Shown: piece after piece, positions 13,087 through 22,669 of the stretch
How positions within the stretch are numbered: the stretch's first letter is position 1
How the letters are laid out: each line of letters begins with the position of its first letter
NCBI GenBank assembly: GCA_009829735.1
Contig: CM020619.1
Location: forward strand, 23,399,554-23,463,553
Source: Pyropia yezoensis
Taxonomy: Eukaryota > Rhodophyta > Bangiophyceae > Bangiales > Bangiaceae
Reading direction: 5' to 3'
DNA length: 64,000 bases
Program-made: the position numbers and the translations under genes
Notes under the pieces: generated by a model
Told to the model about the DNA's origin: nothing
Seen by the model: only the letters and a program-made list of their open reading frames with translations
Databases searched by the model: none

Positions 13087-13553
13087 GCCGCCACGGTCGC
13101 CGCCGCCGCCACCGCCGCCGCAACGGCGGTGACGGCGTCGCCGGCCACAAGCGGGCCCACGACGGGGCTGTCACGGCGCGGCGGCGGCGGCGCCCGTCGG
13201 CCTTTGCGGCGCGCCCATCCTTGCGGGCGAGGGGGGGGGGGGGGGGGGAGGGGGGGAGGGGGGGGGAGGGGGGGGGGGCGTCACCGCCAGCGACCACGGT
13301 CGTGGCGGCGTGGCGGCGTGGCGGCGCGGGCGGTGGCTGCGCGTGGGGGGGCGGCAGTGGACGTGGGGGTGGGGCTGGGGGGTGAGGGGCGGCGGTGGAA
13401 TTCGCCTAGCAAGGCCACGCGGTCCAATCCACGCAGGCGACCCCGCCGCCGGCGGCGGCGCCACCGCGACCCCCCGCCCCCCGCTCCCCACGGGCGGGGA
13501 CGTCCCCGCGGGCGTTCGCCGCCGGCTGGCAGGCGGGGGGGGGGACGGGCGGT

Positions 13554-13586
<33 letters not shown>

Positions 13587-14549
13587 GCGCCCCGGCCGCC
13601 GCAGGGGGGGCCGGCTCCCCCCCTGCGCCGCGGCCACGCCCGCGTCGGCCGGCGGTGGGGGGGGGGGGGGGGCGGGGGCGGGCGGGCGGGGCGGCGGCCG
13701 GCCTGCCCTGGGTTACCCAGCCTGGGTAGGGGGGCAAGGGGGGGAGGCGCCGCCCCCACAACCCAGACGGAGGGGCGGCGGCGCCCGACGCCCGCACCCC
13801 CACCACGGTCGGCACGGGCCGACGGGACGGGCGGTGGCGGGCACGAAGCGGGGGGGGCGGAGGGGGGGGGGGGGGAAGGGGGAAGGGGAGGGGGGGGGGG
13901 GGGGGGAGGGGGGACACGGGACGACGCGCCACCCCCTGACGGGGGCACGCCCCTCCGCCCAGTCCCCCCCCGCCCCCCCCCCCCCCTCCCCCCCCCCCGG
14001 GGGCGTCGACGCGACGCGGGCTGCCCGCCCCAACGAGATGGCCGCCCTGGGCGACCGGCCGCCGCCGCGGGGCGTCCCCCCCACGGCCGCCGGCGGCGGG
14101 GTCCCTCCCCCCCCCACACCCTGACGCTGCCACCACCGGCCGCCGTTTGTGGGCGGCTGCCGCTGCCACCGCCCCGCGCGGTGGGGCGCCGCCGCCCGGC
14201 CGCCGCGCCGCGCTGTCCCCCCCGCCGCCCAGGACCTTTGCAGAGCACCGCCGACGGCGGGGGTGGCGGCGATGGCAGGTAGGTCCCGCACCGTGTGGAG
14301 GGAGGTAGGGACCTACATCTATGGGTGGATGCGCAGAGGCCACGGCGGTGTCGGCGGCGAGGGAAGAGGGGGGCGTGCAAGGCAGGAAGAGAAGAAGCAC
14401 AAGAAAAAAAAAAAAAAAAAGAGAGGGGATGGATCATGGCCGACAGCGACCGCTAGGTAGGTATCCGCCGTCGCACTGAACTGACGCTGCGCCCAAAGGC
14501 GGCGGCGACAGGCGGCGCAGGGGGCGGGAGCGGGGGCCCTCCCGCACGA

Positions 14550-15572
14550 CTATGACCCTCCGCCCCCGCCGCCGCCAGCAGCCCCCTCCTCGCCACCACC
14601 ACCACCACCACCGCCACCACCGCCACCACCACCGCCACCGCCACCGCCCCCCGACGCGGCGGCCGACGGCGGGGGCGGCGGCGGGAGGAGCCCCCGGCGG
14701 GCCAGGTCGTCGGCCACCTCCCCCACCCGCACCACGTCGTACTTCATGCCGTCGTAGCGGCGGCGGAGGGCGTCGTTGCGAAAGTTGAGCGCCCGGTACC
14801 CGTCATGGACGGCCGCCGCCCACGCCGCCGCGGCCGCCGCAAACGCCCCGTCCCCGCCCGCCGCCCGGTTCACCGCCGCCCGCCGCACTTCCGACACAGC
14901 CGCCGCCACGCCCAGCAGGTACTCCTCCACGCCCAGCAGCGCGTCCACGCCGGCCGGGGGGGGGGGGGGGGGGGGGGGTGCCCGGGGGGGCGCCCCCGCC
15001 ACCGCGCCGTCGCCAGTGGTGGCCCCCGCCGGTGGGGGCGGCGACGACGACGGCGGCGGCGGCGGCGGTGGCGGCCACAGCGCGGCGGCGACGCCCTGCA
15101 GGTCGAGGAGCACCCCGTGCGGCGGCGTCCCGTCGCCCGCCGCCGCAACGCCCGCCACAAAGGCGGCCACCACCGCGGCGGTCACGCCAGAGGTGGTACG
15201 CCAGCGCCAGCCCCCCCCGCGGAGGAGGGCCACCCCCTCCACCCCGCCCGGGGCGCCCGCCCCATCGGCAACGCCCGCCGTGGGGGCCACGTCTGCGTCC
15301 GAGGCGGCGGCGGCGGCGGCGGCGGCGGCCGCCGCCGCAGCGTCGGCGAGCGCGGCGCCCAGCGGCGGGAGGGTGGCGGCGACCGCGGCGGCCACCTCCC
15401 CCAGCGGCGTGTCGGTGTGGAGGGTGGCCAGGGCGGTGGCCGCCGCGCGCGCGGCGGCGGCGGCGGCGGCGGCGGGGGGCTCGAGGCGCCGCCGCGCGGC
15501 GGCGGCGGCGGCGACGGACGCCGCGTGGGCGGCAAAGGTGGACGTAATGTCGGCGTGGAGGGTGGTTGCCAT
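14550..15572 (-). CDS. TSN: Translin
   Basis: Translin-family single-stranded RNA/DNA-binding protein. In animals and fungi it forms ring oligomers with TRAX (the C3PO endoribonuclease). The 340-residue frame ends in the family's C-terminal signature: EEYLLGVAAAVSEVRRAAVNR, then HDGYRALNFRNDALRRRYDGMKYD and a VADDLARRGL end helix (~225-300). These correspond to the translin helices around YLLG, the LN.RND..RR.YDG.KYD block and V.YDL..RGL. The N-terminal half is a helical Ala-rich domain (MATTLHADI start) with a poly-Ala insert and a Pro/Gly-rich loop at ~170-205, so it is longer than the usual ~230 residues. A Gly tract follows the domain. The start at 15572 is the first ATG of the frame. TRAX is less likely, because I do not see its acidic catalytic residues. 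No partner gene lies nearby. Confidence 0.82.
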   Translation of the reverse strand: MATTLHADITSTFAAHAASVAAAAAARRRLEPPAAAAAAAARAAATALATLHTDTPLGEVAAAVAATLPPLGAALADAAAAAAAAAAAAASDADVAPTAGVADGAGAPGGVEGVALLRGGGWRWRTTSGVTAAVVAAFVAGVAAAGDGTPPHGVLLDLQGVAAALWPPPPPPPPSSSPPPPAGATTGDGAVAGAPPRAPPPPPPPPAGVDALLGVEEYLLGVAAAVSEVRRAAVNRAAGGDGAFAAAAAAWAAAVHDGYRALNFRNDALRRRYDGMKYDVVRVGEVADDLARRGLLPPPPPPSAAASGGGGGGGGGGGGGGGGGGGGEEGAAGGGGGGGS

Positions 15573-16683
15573 GATGGGGACGCCCGAGAAGGGTGTGGCG
15601 TCGGGGGGAGGGGGGTGGAGAAGGATGGGGGGGGGGGGGGGGGGGGGGGCCGGGGGGGGGCGGGGGATGGGAGAAGAAAAGGCGTGGAGTGTGGGGGAGG
15701 GTGGTGGTGGGCGGCGGAGGCGGAGGCGAGGTCAAGGCGGTCGCAGGCCAAGGAGCAGAGCTGGTGCCGCTGATCCGCTTCAGAAATAAGTAGCCGCCCC
15801 CCCTCGTTCTCCCTGCATGCGCACAGAGGGGTCGGGGAATGGAGTCGGCCCGTCGCCCACGCAGCCGACCTCCACCGAGGTGGCACGCGCCTGCGCCAGC
15901 GTCGGCCGCCGCGCACCACCCTTCACCGCGGTGGCCGCCACGGCGAGAGGTCCGTCGATCTCTTCTTGCCCCATTCTTCGTCTCTCTCTCTCTCTCTCTC
16001 TCTCAACTCTGCTTTGTCTTATTTTTTCTGTTCCACCGCCGTCGCGGCGTCGGCCTGCCTGCTCTCTTTTCCATGAGGGGGGCGGCCGGCCGGCCGCCTG
16101 CGGCGGCGGCAACGGCGCGACGAGCAATCCGCGGCGCGGCCGGCCGGCCTACGTCCGCTCTCCTCTGGGAGGGGAGGGGGGTGGGTGGGTTGGTGCGCGC
16201 CGTCGAGCGGGGCGGCCCCAGGGTGACTCGGCCCGTGGCCCGTGGCCGTGTGTCAGTTTCCGCTCCCGTACATACAGGTCGCGTTGTTCTGGCCTCTTTT
16301 TTCCCTCTTTTTATCCTTTTATTGGTGTATGGAAGAGCGGGGGGGGGTGGGCTTCGTAGAGTGTGTTGATGAATGCGGTGCAGGGGGAAATATGTTTAGG
16401 GAGGGGGGGGGGCATGGGCTGGGACGGTTAGGCGGAGGGGGGACGTGTCTGGGGGGAGGACGGGCAGGCTGTGGGGGCCGTTTGGGGGAACACGGTGGGC
16501 ATGGCGGCGGTGGGTTGTGCGGTGAGGGTGCGGCGGTTGGGGAGGGGGAGAAGGGAAGAAGAAAAAAAAAAGGTTCCGTCCCGGATGGAATAGCGAGCAG
16601 TCAGGGGCGGGCAGGCAGCCCAAGAAGAAGAGGGAGAGAAAAAAAAAATACAGGGACCCCATCCCTGCGGGGGGTCGGCCCCC
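15573..16683. other. Intergenic region between translin start and CASP end
   Basis: This stretch of 1.1 kb holds the likely promoter of translin (minus strand, reading leftwards) and the 3' flank of CASP. It contains a (TC)12 microsatellite, GGCCGGCC-rich stretches and short A runs near 16561 and 16639. No coding frame with natural composition was seen. Confidence 0.5.
15981..16004 (+). repeat. (TC)12 microsatellite
   Basis: An uninterrupted dinucleotide TC run of 24 bases lies ~410 bases upstream of the translin ATG. It reads GA on the translin strand. Confidence 0.95.
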
Positions 16684-19554
16684 TCACTCGTGGGTGGCCT
16701 TTGTCGCCCCCCCCCCCCCCGTGGCGGCAGCCGGCGGCGCCAAGCCCGAGTCGCCCGCCCCTTCCCCCCCCTCGGCGGCGGCGGCGGCGGCAGCGGCAGC
16801 GGCGGCGGCGGCGGCGGTGGCGCCCACGCCTACCCTCATCCCCCCTCCCGCGGCGGCGGCGCCGCTCACGTCGCACGCGCCCTTCCAGCCGAGGACGACA
16901 AACACAAACATGTGCAGGCCGAGGACGTAGGCAAAGACGGCGAGCCGGGAGGTGCGGGTGGAGAGCGCCCGCTGGGAGGCGCGGAGCGTCAGCCGCTCGG
17001 GCGCCGACAGCTCTGCCAGCCGCTTGAACCGTTCCCGCCGCTTGAACAGCGCGTACGGGTTGAGCGACTCCTCGTAGACCGCCGCGTAGCGGTTGAGGAG
17101 GGCGCCGCCGCCGGCAGCACCGCCACCGCCGGCGGTAATGCCGCTGCCGGCGGCACCGCCCACGCCACCAACACTGGCGGCGCCGCCCAGCCCGCCGCCG
17201 CTGCCGCCGACGCCCCCGCTGCCCGCTTCGACGCCCACTTCGCGGGACCCCGACGTGGTCACCGACAGCAGGGCGGTGCTCGAGCCATCGTCGGCAGAAT
17301 GGCGCCCTGCCCCGACACCGGCGGCACCGGACAAAGAGCCGCCACCACCACCACTCCCTCCGGCGGGACCGCCCCCCGAAGGGTCGGCGGCGTAGCTCTG
17401 GAGGTACCGGATCTTGCCGTAGAGCGCCACATTGTCCGCCTTGAGCGCTTCCACGTCGGCGGTCAGCCGCTCGATCGTCTGCACCAACCGCCGGTTGTCC
17501 TCTTCCAGCTCGTGCGTACGCGTGCGGAAGCGGTCCCGCTGGCCAGACACAATGTCCATCATTGTCGGGTCCTCCCCGCCGCCGCCGTCGCCACCACCCC
17601 CACCCCCACCGCCGCCGCCGCCGCCACTACCGCCGCCGCGGAGGCCCCCGCGCAGGCCGGGTGGTAACAGGCCCGCCGCCCGCAAGCCTCCACCACCGAC
17701 GCCGCCGCCGCCGCCACCACCACCGCCACCACCGCCACCACCCCACTGCCAGTCGCCACCACCCCCCGCGTCGTCGCCGCCGCCACCGCCGCCGCCGCCC
17801 CGGGCGTCGCGGGTGGCCGCGGAGAGCCCCTCCTCGAGCCGCGCAATCAGCGCCGTCTGCTCCGCGACGGTGGCGTCCAGGCCCGTCGACCGGGAGCGGA
17901 GGGCAGACGCCTCCGCCTCGGCCGCCGCCGTCGCGGTGCGCAGCGACGCGACGCGGGCCTGCAAGGAACGCACCTTGGCGACCAGCCGCGCCTCCAGACG
18001 AGGTTCCCCGCTGCCGTCACGGCCCCCCGGGTCGCCCCCGTTACCGCCGTCGCCGCCACCGCTGCCGCCACCAGCAACATCATCGCCAGCGTCAGCAGAC
18101 ACACCCTCCCCCTCCTCTCCCTCGTCGTCGCCTCCAAGCTGGGTGGCTTCCAGGAGCGCCAGCTGCTCGCGCACGCGGTTGTACTCGGCCATGGTGGGGC
18201 GAGCAGCCAGCTCGGCAGCCGCCGCGGCGGCGGCTTCGTCCTTCTCTTTGAGCGCCGCCGACAGGGCGGCAAACGCGTCCGAGTCCGCCGCCCCGCGGCC
18301 GTGGATGACCGCTTCGAGGACGCCCACCTGTTCACGCAGCTGCGACACCTCCACCTCCCGGGCGGCCAACTCCACCGCCGCTGCCGCCGACCGGCCGCCG
18401 GCGCCTCCATCCGTGCCACCCCCACCAACACCGCCTCCGGCGCCACCACCGCTCCCTCCGTCCGCGTCGCCGTCCCCAGCTCCCCCCGCGGCTTCTGCCC
18501 GCAGCCGGTTCAGCGTCGACCGCAGGCCTGTGGCCTCAGCGCGCACCCGCTCCAGCTCCTCCACCGCCTGCTCGTGGTCGGCCGCGACCGCCCCAACCGC
18601 CCGCGCCGCGGCGGCGGCGGCTTCATCACGCTCCACCCGCAGGCGCTCGGTGGCGGCCTTGGCCTCCACCACCGCCGCGGCGGTGGCCTCCACCTCATGG
18701 AGGAGCTCCACCTCCCGCAGCTCAAACGCCTCGGCCGCCTCGCGGGCGGCAGCGGCGGCAGCCGCCGCCGCCTCGGACGCGGCGGCACTATCCCGCGCGG
18801 CGAGCGCCGCCTCAAGCTCCCGCACCCGCCCGTCAGCGCCTGCGGTTGCGGCGGCTGCCGCCCGCGCGGCGGCCGCGTCGGCCGCGCCCCGCCGCGCCGC
18901 GTCTGACGCCTCGGCAAGGCGGGCGGCGGCGTCAAGACCGGCGGCAAGGCCCGCAGCCGGGTCGGGCGCCTCGTACAGCCCGCGGTAGACGCCAAGGAAG
19001 GAGGCCTCAGCGGCCTTGGCCCGCGACGTGAGCCGGTCAATCTCTGCCTGGTAGGCCTTTAGGAGGGGGCCGACGGGGCGGCTGCCACTGCCGTCGGCCG
19101 CCCCCTTTTTAAACGCCCGCGTCGAGTCGGCCAGCGCCTTGCGAGACGCCGCCGACGTCTCCTGGCGGGTGGCAATGTCCAGCGCCTGCGCGTCGAGCGT
19201 CGCCCGCCGGCCGTCGAGGTCAAAAGCCGACCACGCCTCAAGGGCCTGCAGAGGGGGGGGGGCCGCGCCAGAGCCGCCACCACCACCACCGCCGCCGCCG
19301 CCGCCGCCGCCGCCAGGTGGTACATCGCCACTACCGCCACCGCCATTGTTACTACCCCCGCCGCCACCGCTGACGCCGCCACCGCCACTGTCGTCGGCGT
19401 CTCCGCCCCCGGCGGCTGGCGCCCCCCCCGCACCGCTGCCGGCACTGCCGCTCGCTGACAGCCCGTTGGGACCCACCTCACCACCCCCGGCGGGGAGCTC
19501 ATCGCCAGGTACTGCTGCCGCGGCGGACGCGGCCAGAACGGCCGCATCCTCCAT
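16684..19554 (-). CDS. CASP: CASP, Golgi tail-anchored coiled-coil protein
   Basis: CASP is the Golgi product related to CUX1, a tail-anchored golgin-like tether. Three family blocks are present in order in this 956-residue protein. The N-terminal domain (~100-215) has WSAFDLDGRRATLDAQALDI, FKKG, GPLLKAYQAEIDRLTSRAK and FLGVYRGLYE. A long Ala/Glu/Arg coiled coil runs from ~220 to 600. A conserved block has IVSGQRDRFRTRTHELEEDN and DNVALYGKIRYLQSYA (~660-720). The CASP C-terminal domain has NPYALFKRRERFKRLAEL and ERLTLRASQRALSTR, ending in one membrane helix (~871-890, AVFAYVLGLHMFVFVVLGW). An Ala/Gly tail follows the helix and is longer than usual. The frame is open further upstream, but that part reads like translated leader with T runs, so I place the start at MEDAAV (19554). 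It diverges from the GT22 gene across ~690 bases. Confidence 0.92.
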   Translation of the reverse strand: MEDAAVLAASAAAAVPGDELPAGGGEVGPNGLSASGSAGSGAGGAPAAGGGDADDSGGGGVSGGGGGSNNGGGGSGDVPPGGGGGGGGGGGGGGSGAAPPPLQALEAWSAFDLDGRRATLDAQALDIATRQETSAASRKALADSTRAFKKGAADGSGSRPVGPLLKAYQAEIDRLTSRAKAAEASFLGVYRGLYEAPDPAAGLAAGLDAAARLAEASDAARRGAADAAAARAAAAATAGADGRVRELEAALAARDSAAASEAAAAAAAAAREAAEAFELREVELLHEVEATAAAVVEAKAATERLRVERDEAAAAAARAVGAVAADHEQAVEELERVRAEATGLRSTLNRLRAEAAGGAGDGDADGGSGGGAGGGVGGGGTDGGAGGRSAAAAVELAAREVEVSQLREQVGVLEAVIHGRGAADSDAFAALSAALKEKDEAAAAAAAELAARPTMAEYNRVREQLALLEATQLGGDDEGEEGEGVSADAGDDVAGGGSGGGDGGNGGDPGGRDGSGEPRLEARLVAKVRSLQARVASLRTATAAAEAEASALRSRSTGLDATVAEQTALIARLEEGLSAATRDARGGGGGGGGDDAGGGGDWQWGGGGGGGGGGGGGGVGGGGLRAAGLLPPGLRGGLRGGGSGGGGGGGGGGGGDGGGGEDPTMMDIVSGQRDRFRTRTHELEEDNRRLVQTIERLTADVEALKADNVALYGKIRYLQSYAADPSGGGPAGGSGGGGGSLSGAAGVGAGRHSADDGSSTALLSVTTSGSREVGVEAGSGGVGGSGGGLGGAASVGGVGGAAGSGITAGGGGAAGGGALLNRYAAVYEESLNPYALFKRRERFKRLAELSAPERLTLRASQRALSTRTSRLAVFAYVLGLHMFVFVVLGWKGACDVSGAAAAGGGMRVGVGATAAAAAAAAAAAAAAEGGEGAGDSGLAPPAAATGGGGATKATHE

Positions 19555-20241
19555 GGCGTCGACCGCGCCCCAGCCCGCGGGGGGCGGGGGGTGGGTATGT
19601 GCCCCACGTAGGGTGAGGGGGGGAAGCGTTAGCGCTACCAAAAAAAAAAGGAAGAGAGAGGAAAGCGAATGGGTGGGGAACCGTGGAAGGTGGGGGAGCA
19701 GACCTTGTCCACAACAGCGCCCCCACCGCTGTCTCTGAAGGCAGGGTGTGCCGCGTGCGCCCGCGACGAGACCGACAGTGGGGGCGGGGATGCGGGGGGC
19801 CAGCACGCCGCGCTCTCGTCTGTTTGAGCCTGGAAAAAGAAAAGAGCGCACGCCACGTGGGTGGGTCGACCAACTGGCTGCCGGACTGATCACGGGTGCT
19901 ACCTTTCATTGGAAGACCCTGCCGGTGACAGAAGGCGATCCGGACTGCCACAAATACCGCACTTGCACCTACGTAAAATGCTCCTCATTCGTTCTGGATT
20001 GATTGACCTCCACCTGCTGTATTTTGCTGACAGCGACGAAGGTTGGTCTCAACCGTGACGTGGCGTTGCCACCGTGCTCTGCCATCACCGCGGAGGCGAT
20101 CCTGGCAAACCCCCCGCGACGGTTTTTGGGTGCCGTCGGCGTCGTCCCCAACCTCGTCCTTCCCAGGTTGGACCATATCTTCTTTTACTTACTTCGGGCT
20201 TGGTCCCTCTCGCCCTCCTCGCCTGACCCTCGCCCACCACC
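19555..20241. promoter_or_regulatory. Divergent intergenic region, CASP / GT22 gene
   Basis: This 687-base spacer separates two head-to-head genes, so it must contain both promoters. It includes an A run near 19640. No classic TATA box is obvious. The part nearest the + gene (~19900-20200) is less GC-rich than the flanking coding DNA. Confidence 0.55.
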
Positions 20242-22239
20242 ATGGCGGACACCGCCTCTGCGGCGGACAGCGCCGTGGTCACAGCGTCGGCGTCAGAAGG
20301 GACGCGCCCGTCGCCAAGCAGCGACGTTGCCATCGCTGAGTCTTCGGATATCAAGCGGAGCTCCCGTTCCAGCAGACGGGAGAAAGACGAGTTGCCGGTG
20401 GTGGCGCGTGGGGGCCTGCGCGACCTCCTCACCTCCCCGCTGTACCTGCTGCTGCTGCTGCTCCGCTTTGCGGCCATATTCCTACCCGGCTATGTGGACA
20501 ATGCGGAGCTGCTCGACGGGCAGGACGTGCTGGCCGCCGCCCTCCTTCCGGGTATGCCCGCTGCGGCGGCGAGCGCCCTGCCGGCGGGCATGGCGGCGGA
20601 CCCGCCGGTGCGGAGTATGGTCGGCGCTGTGATCACGACGGGCATCCCGTACATGGCGGTCAACCTGCTGTCCCGCAGCGTGCCGCTGCCGCCGCACCTG
20701 CTGGGTGTCGTTGGCGTCGTCGCACCGCGGCTGTGGATGGCCCTGTTGAGCGTGTTGATGGACCTGCTGACGCTCAACCTGTTCAACCACAATGAGCAGC
20801 ACGCGGCGGTACCGACGGTCATGACGCTCGCGTCGGCGTGGACGACGTTTGCGCTCATGACGCGCAACACCAACTTTGCGCTCGAGGCGCTGTGTGTTGC
20901 GGGCGTTATTGCGGCTTGCTTTGTGGGGGAGCTCAACAATGAGCGGCCGCTCTACTACCTGACCGCCCTGGCCATGTCGCTGGGCATCTTCCTGCGGCCC
21001 ATGTTCATAGGCTACACCACGACCATTATCATCTTCCTGCTGGCCGCCCGCGCCCGGCCTGAGTTCTCGACCCTCCGGTACGTGCGAGGTGCCATCGAGG
21101 GCGCCGCCCTCTTTGGCATCATGTGCACGCTGTACGTGACGGTGGATTCAGTGTTCCATGGCCTGTTCAAGCTCACCATTGGGGGCGTGCCCGTCACCTC
21201 TTTTGACAGCTTTGTGTCGCTGGTGGGAACTGGCCCCTTGGCCTACAAGGGCCGCCTGGTCATCACGCCGCTGCAGGCTATTCTTGCCTACTGGCGGGGG
21301 TGGACGTTCAAGACGTTTCAGCAGAACGCGTCGCCCGGCCAGATTTTCATCTCGCTGCCCTTCATCCTCGGCCCCCTCTTCTTTCTGCTGGCGAGGGATT
21401 CGTACGAGGGCACCCGCAAGGAGCTCAAGGGGCTGGCGGCGGAACTGAAGGCAGCCTCAAACGGTGGTGGCTCTTCCGCCACCACCACTGGCCCGTCGGT
21501 GCGTGGGCCTGACGGTAAGAAGCGCCGTCGCCGTCGCAGGGCGCCCTCGGCGGCCAAGGTTCGGGAGGAGGAAACGCTTGTGTTCTACGACACCATTCAG
21601 ACCACGCTGCTGCTGGGCCTGCTGTTTGATGTTGTTCAGCACAACGACCGCATCGGTCTGGTGTCCCTGCTGCCGCTGGTAATGCCCGCGGTGGTTTGTG
21701 CGCACGAGCACATTTTCGCGCCCGACTCCCGGCAGTGGATGCGCTACGCGTGGCTGGCATCCACGGTGGTAGCGGTGGTGAGCCTTGCGGGTGCCAACCA
21801 CGGGGCGCTTACCCGCACGGCGCTTGCTCTGTCTGCTGGCGAACGGGGCCAGCTGCCGTCCGACGCGCAGGTGGTGGTCTACCGCGGGCTGGTCCCACCG
21901 GCCGTGGCGTTTGGCATGAACCCCCACGGGGCGACCTTCCACGATGGCGGGCTGACCCGTACGGAGCTCATGTCCAAGCTGAAGAAACTGCGGGCCGCCG
22001 ATACGCACGAGGAGGACAAGCTACTGGTGGTGGCGCCCGGGACGGTCAGGATGAAGCGGGACCTGGAGGAGGCGCCAGAGATGCGCATGGGCTTTCACAT
22101 GTCCCTCCACGACCCGCCAACCAACGTGGACGACGTGCTGCGGCGAACGCAGCTGCGGTGGTACCGGTTTGTGGGTGACGAGGATGACTCCATTATCCTG
22201 GACGCCGAGGAGGACGCCGAGAGGGAGGAAGAGCTTTGA
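20242..22239 (+). CDS. GT22-family mannosyltransferase, nearest to PIG-Z/SMP3 (GPI fourth mannose)
   Basis: A polytopic ER enzyme of the dolichol-phosphate-mannose-using GT22 class. It has 665 residues and about nine to twelve hydrophobic segments between ~55 and ~560. Points of match to PIG-Z/SMP3 are the first lumenal loop after TM1 (GYVDNAELLDGQDVLA, 83-98), the VMTLASAWTTFALMTRNTN..LEAL block (~193-215), an FLRPMF segment (~253) and PLQAILAYW (~343). A basic loop (KKRRRRRR, ~426) precedes the last membrane part, and the C-terminus is acidic. The loop normally reads HPDE in PIG-Z and has an acidic pair across GT22; here it reads DNAE (86-89), so catalysis cannot be assumed. The start is set by ccaccATGG. 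PIG-B, ALG9 and ALG12 relatives remain possible. Confidence 0.68.
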   Translation: MADTASAADSAVVTASASEGTRPSPSSDVAIAESSDIKRSSRSSRREKDELPVVARGGLRDLLTSPLYLLLLLLRFAAIFLPGYVDNAELLDGQDVLAAALLPGMPAAAASALPAGMAADPPVRSMVGAVITTGIPYMAVNLLSRSVPLPPHLLGVVGVVAPRLWMALLSVLMDLLTLNLFNHNEQHAAVPTVMTLASAWTTFALMTRNTNFALEALCVAGVIAACFVGELNNERPLYYLTALAMSLGIFLRPMFIGYTTTIIIFLLAARARPEFSTLRYVRGAIEGAALFGIMCTLYVTVDSVFHGLFKLTIGGVPVTSFDSFVSLVGTGPLAYKGRLVITPLQAILAYWRGWTFKTFQQNASPGQIFISLPFILGPLFFLLARDSYEGTRKELKGLAAELKAASNGGGSSATTTGPSVRGPDGKKRRRRRRAPSAAKVREEETLVFYDTIQTTLLLGLLFDVVQHNDRIGLVSLLPLVMPAVVCAHEHIFAPDSRQWMRYAWLASTVVAVVSLAGANHGALTRTALALSAGERGQLPSDAQVVVYRGLVPPAVAFGMNPHGATFHDGGLTRTELMSKLKKLRAADTHEEDKLLVVAPGTVRMKRDLEEAPEMRMGFHMSLHDPPTNVDDVLRRTQLRWYRFVGDEDDSIILDAEEDAEREEEL

Positions 22240-22669
22240 GTTTCCATAGAAAGGAGGGGGCGGAGGGGGAGCAGGGGGAGGGAGGATGCATGGGGGCGCT
22301 GCGCAGAGTTGCCCGAGCTTTGTCTTTCTTTTTCTGGTCGCTTACGTTGCAGTTGGGGGTAAAGCGCGTTCGTTGTGCATCGTGTTGGCCTCGCGTCCCG
22401 TTATGCGAGTATCTCGGCCTGCACGTGTACCATACTCGCCTACTCGCACTCGCCCGAACATTGGGAACCTCAGGCCTTCCCATCCGTGGGGCACCAGGTC
22501 CGTCTGGGGGGCACTGGGTATGTCCCGCGACGAGACAGCCGGGGACCAACGCAGGGGGTGAGCCCCGCGCTCTTGGACACGCGAGGGAGGACGAAGCGCC
22601 ATCGTGGTGGCGCGCGCCACGCTACCGCGCTGACAGGTGCCTCGGCGCCCGCGCGACGGCCCTCGAGCA
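22240..22669. other. Convergent 3' intergenic spacer
   Basis: This 430-base stretch lies between the 3' ends of the GT22 gene (+) and the pseudouridine synthase gene (-). It has a purine-rich stretch just after 22240 and a pyrimidine-rich one near 22320. No gene was seen. It presumably holds both polyadenylation regions. Confidence 0.5.

Larger units (their letters stand above)
9601..14549. repeat. Homopolymer- and triplet-rich region without a secure gene
   Basis: About 5 kb is dominated by poly-G/poly-C runs, GGC/GCC triplet tracts, a CTG/GCT run near 13055-13085 and a long A run near 14405-14420. All six frames stay open for long stretches because stop codons are rare in such DNA, so open length means nothing here. 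No known domain is visible. The one natural-looking peptide is the minus-strand C-terminus near 11100, listed separately. The region also contains the assembly gap. Confidence 0.6.

Noticed and set aside
17432-18988. 518-codon plus-strand frame inside CASP
   Set aside because: Ser/Ala/Pro-rich shadow of the coiled coil; CASP family blocks lie on the minus strand throughout.
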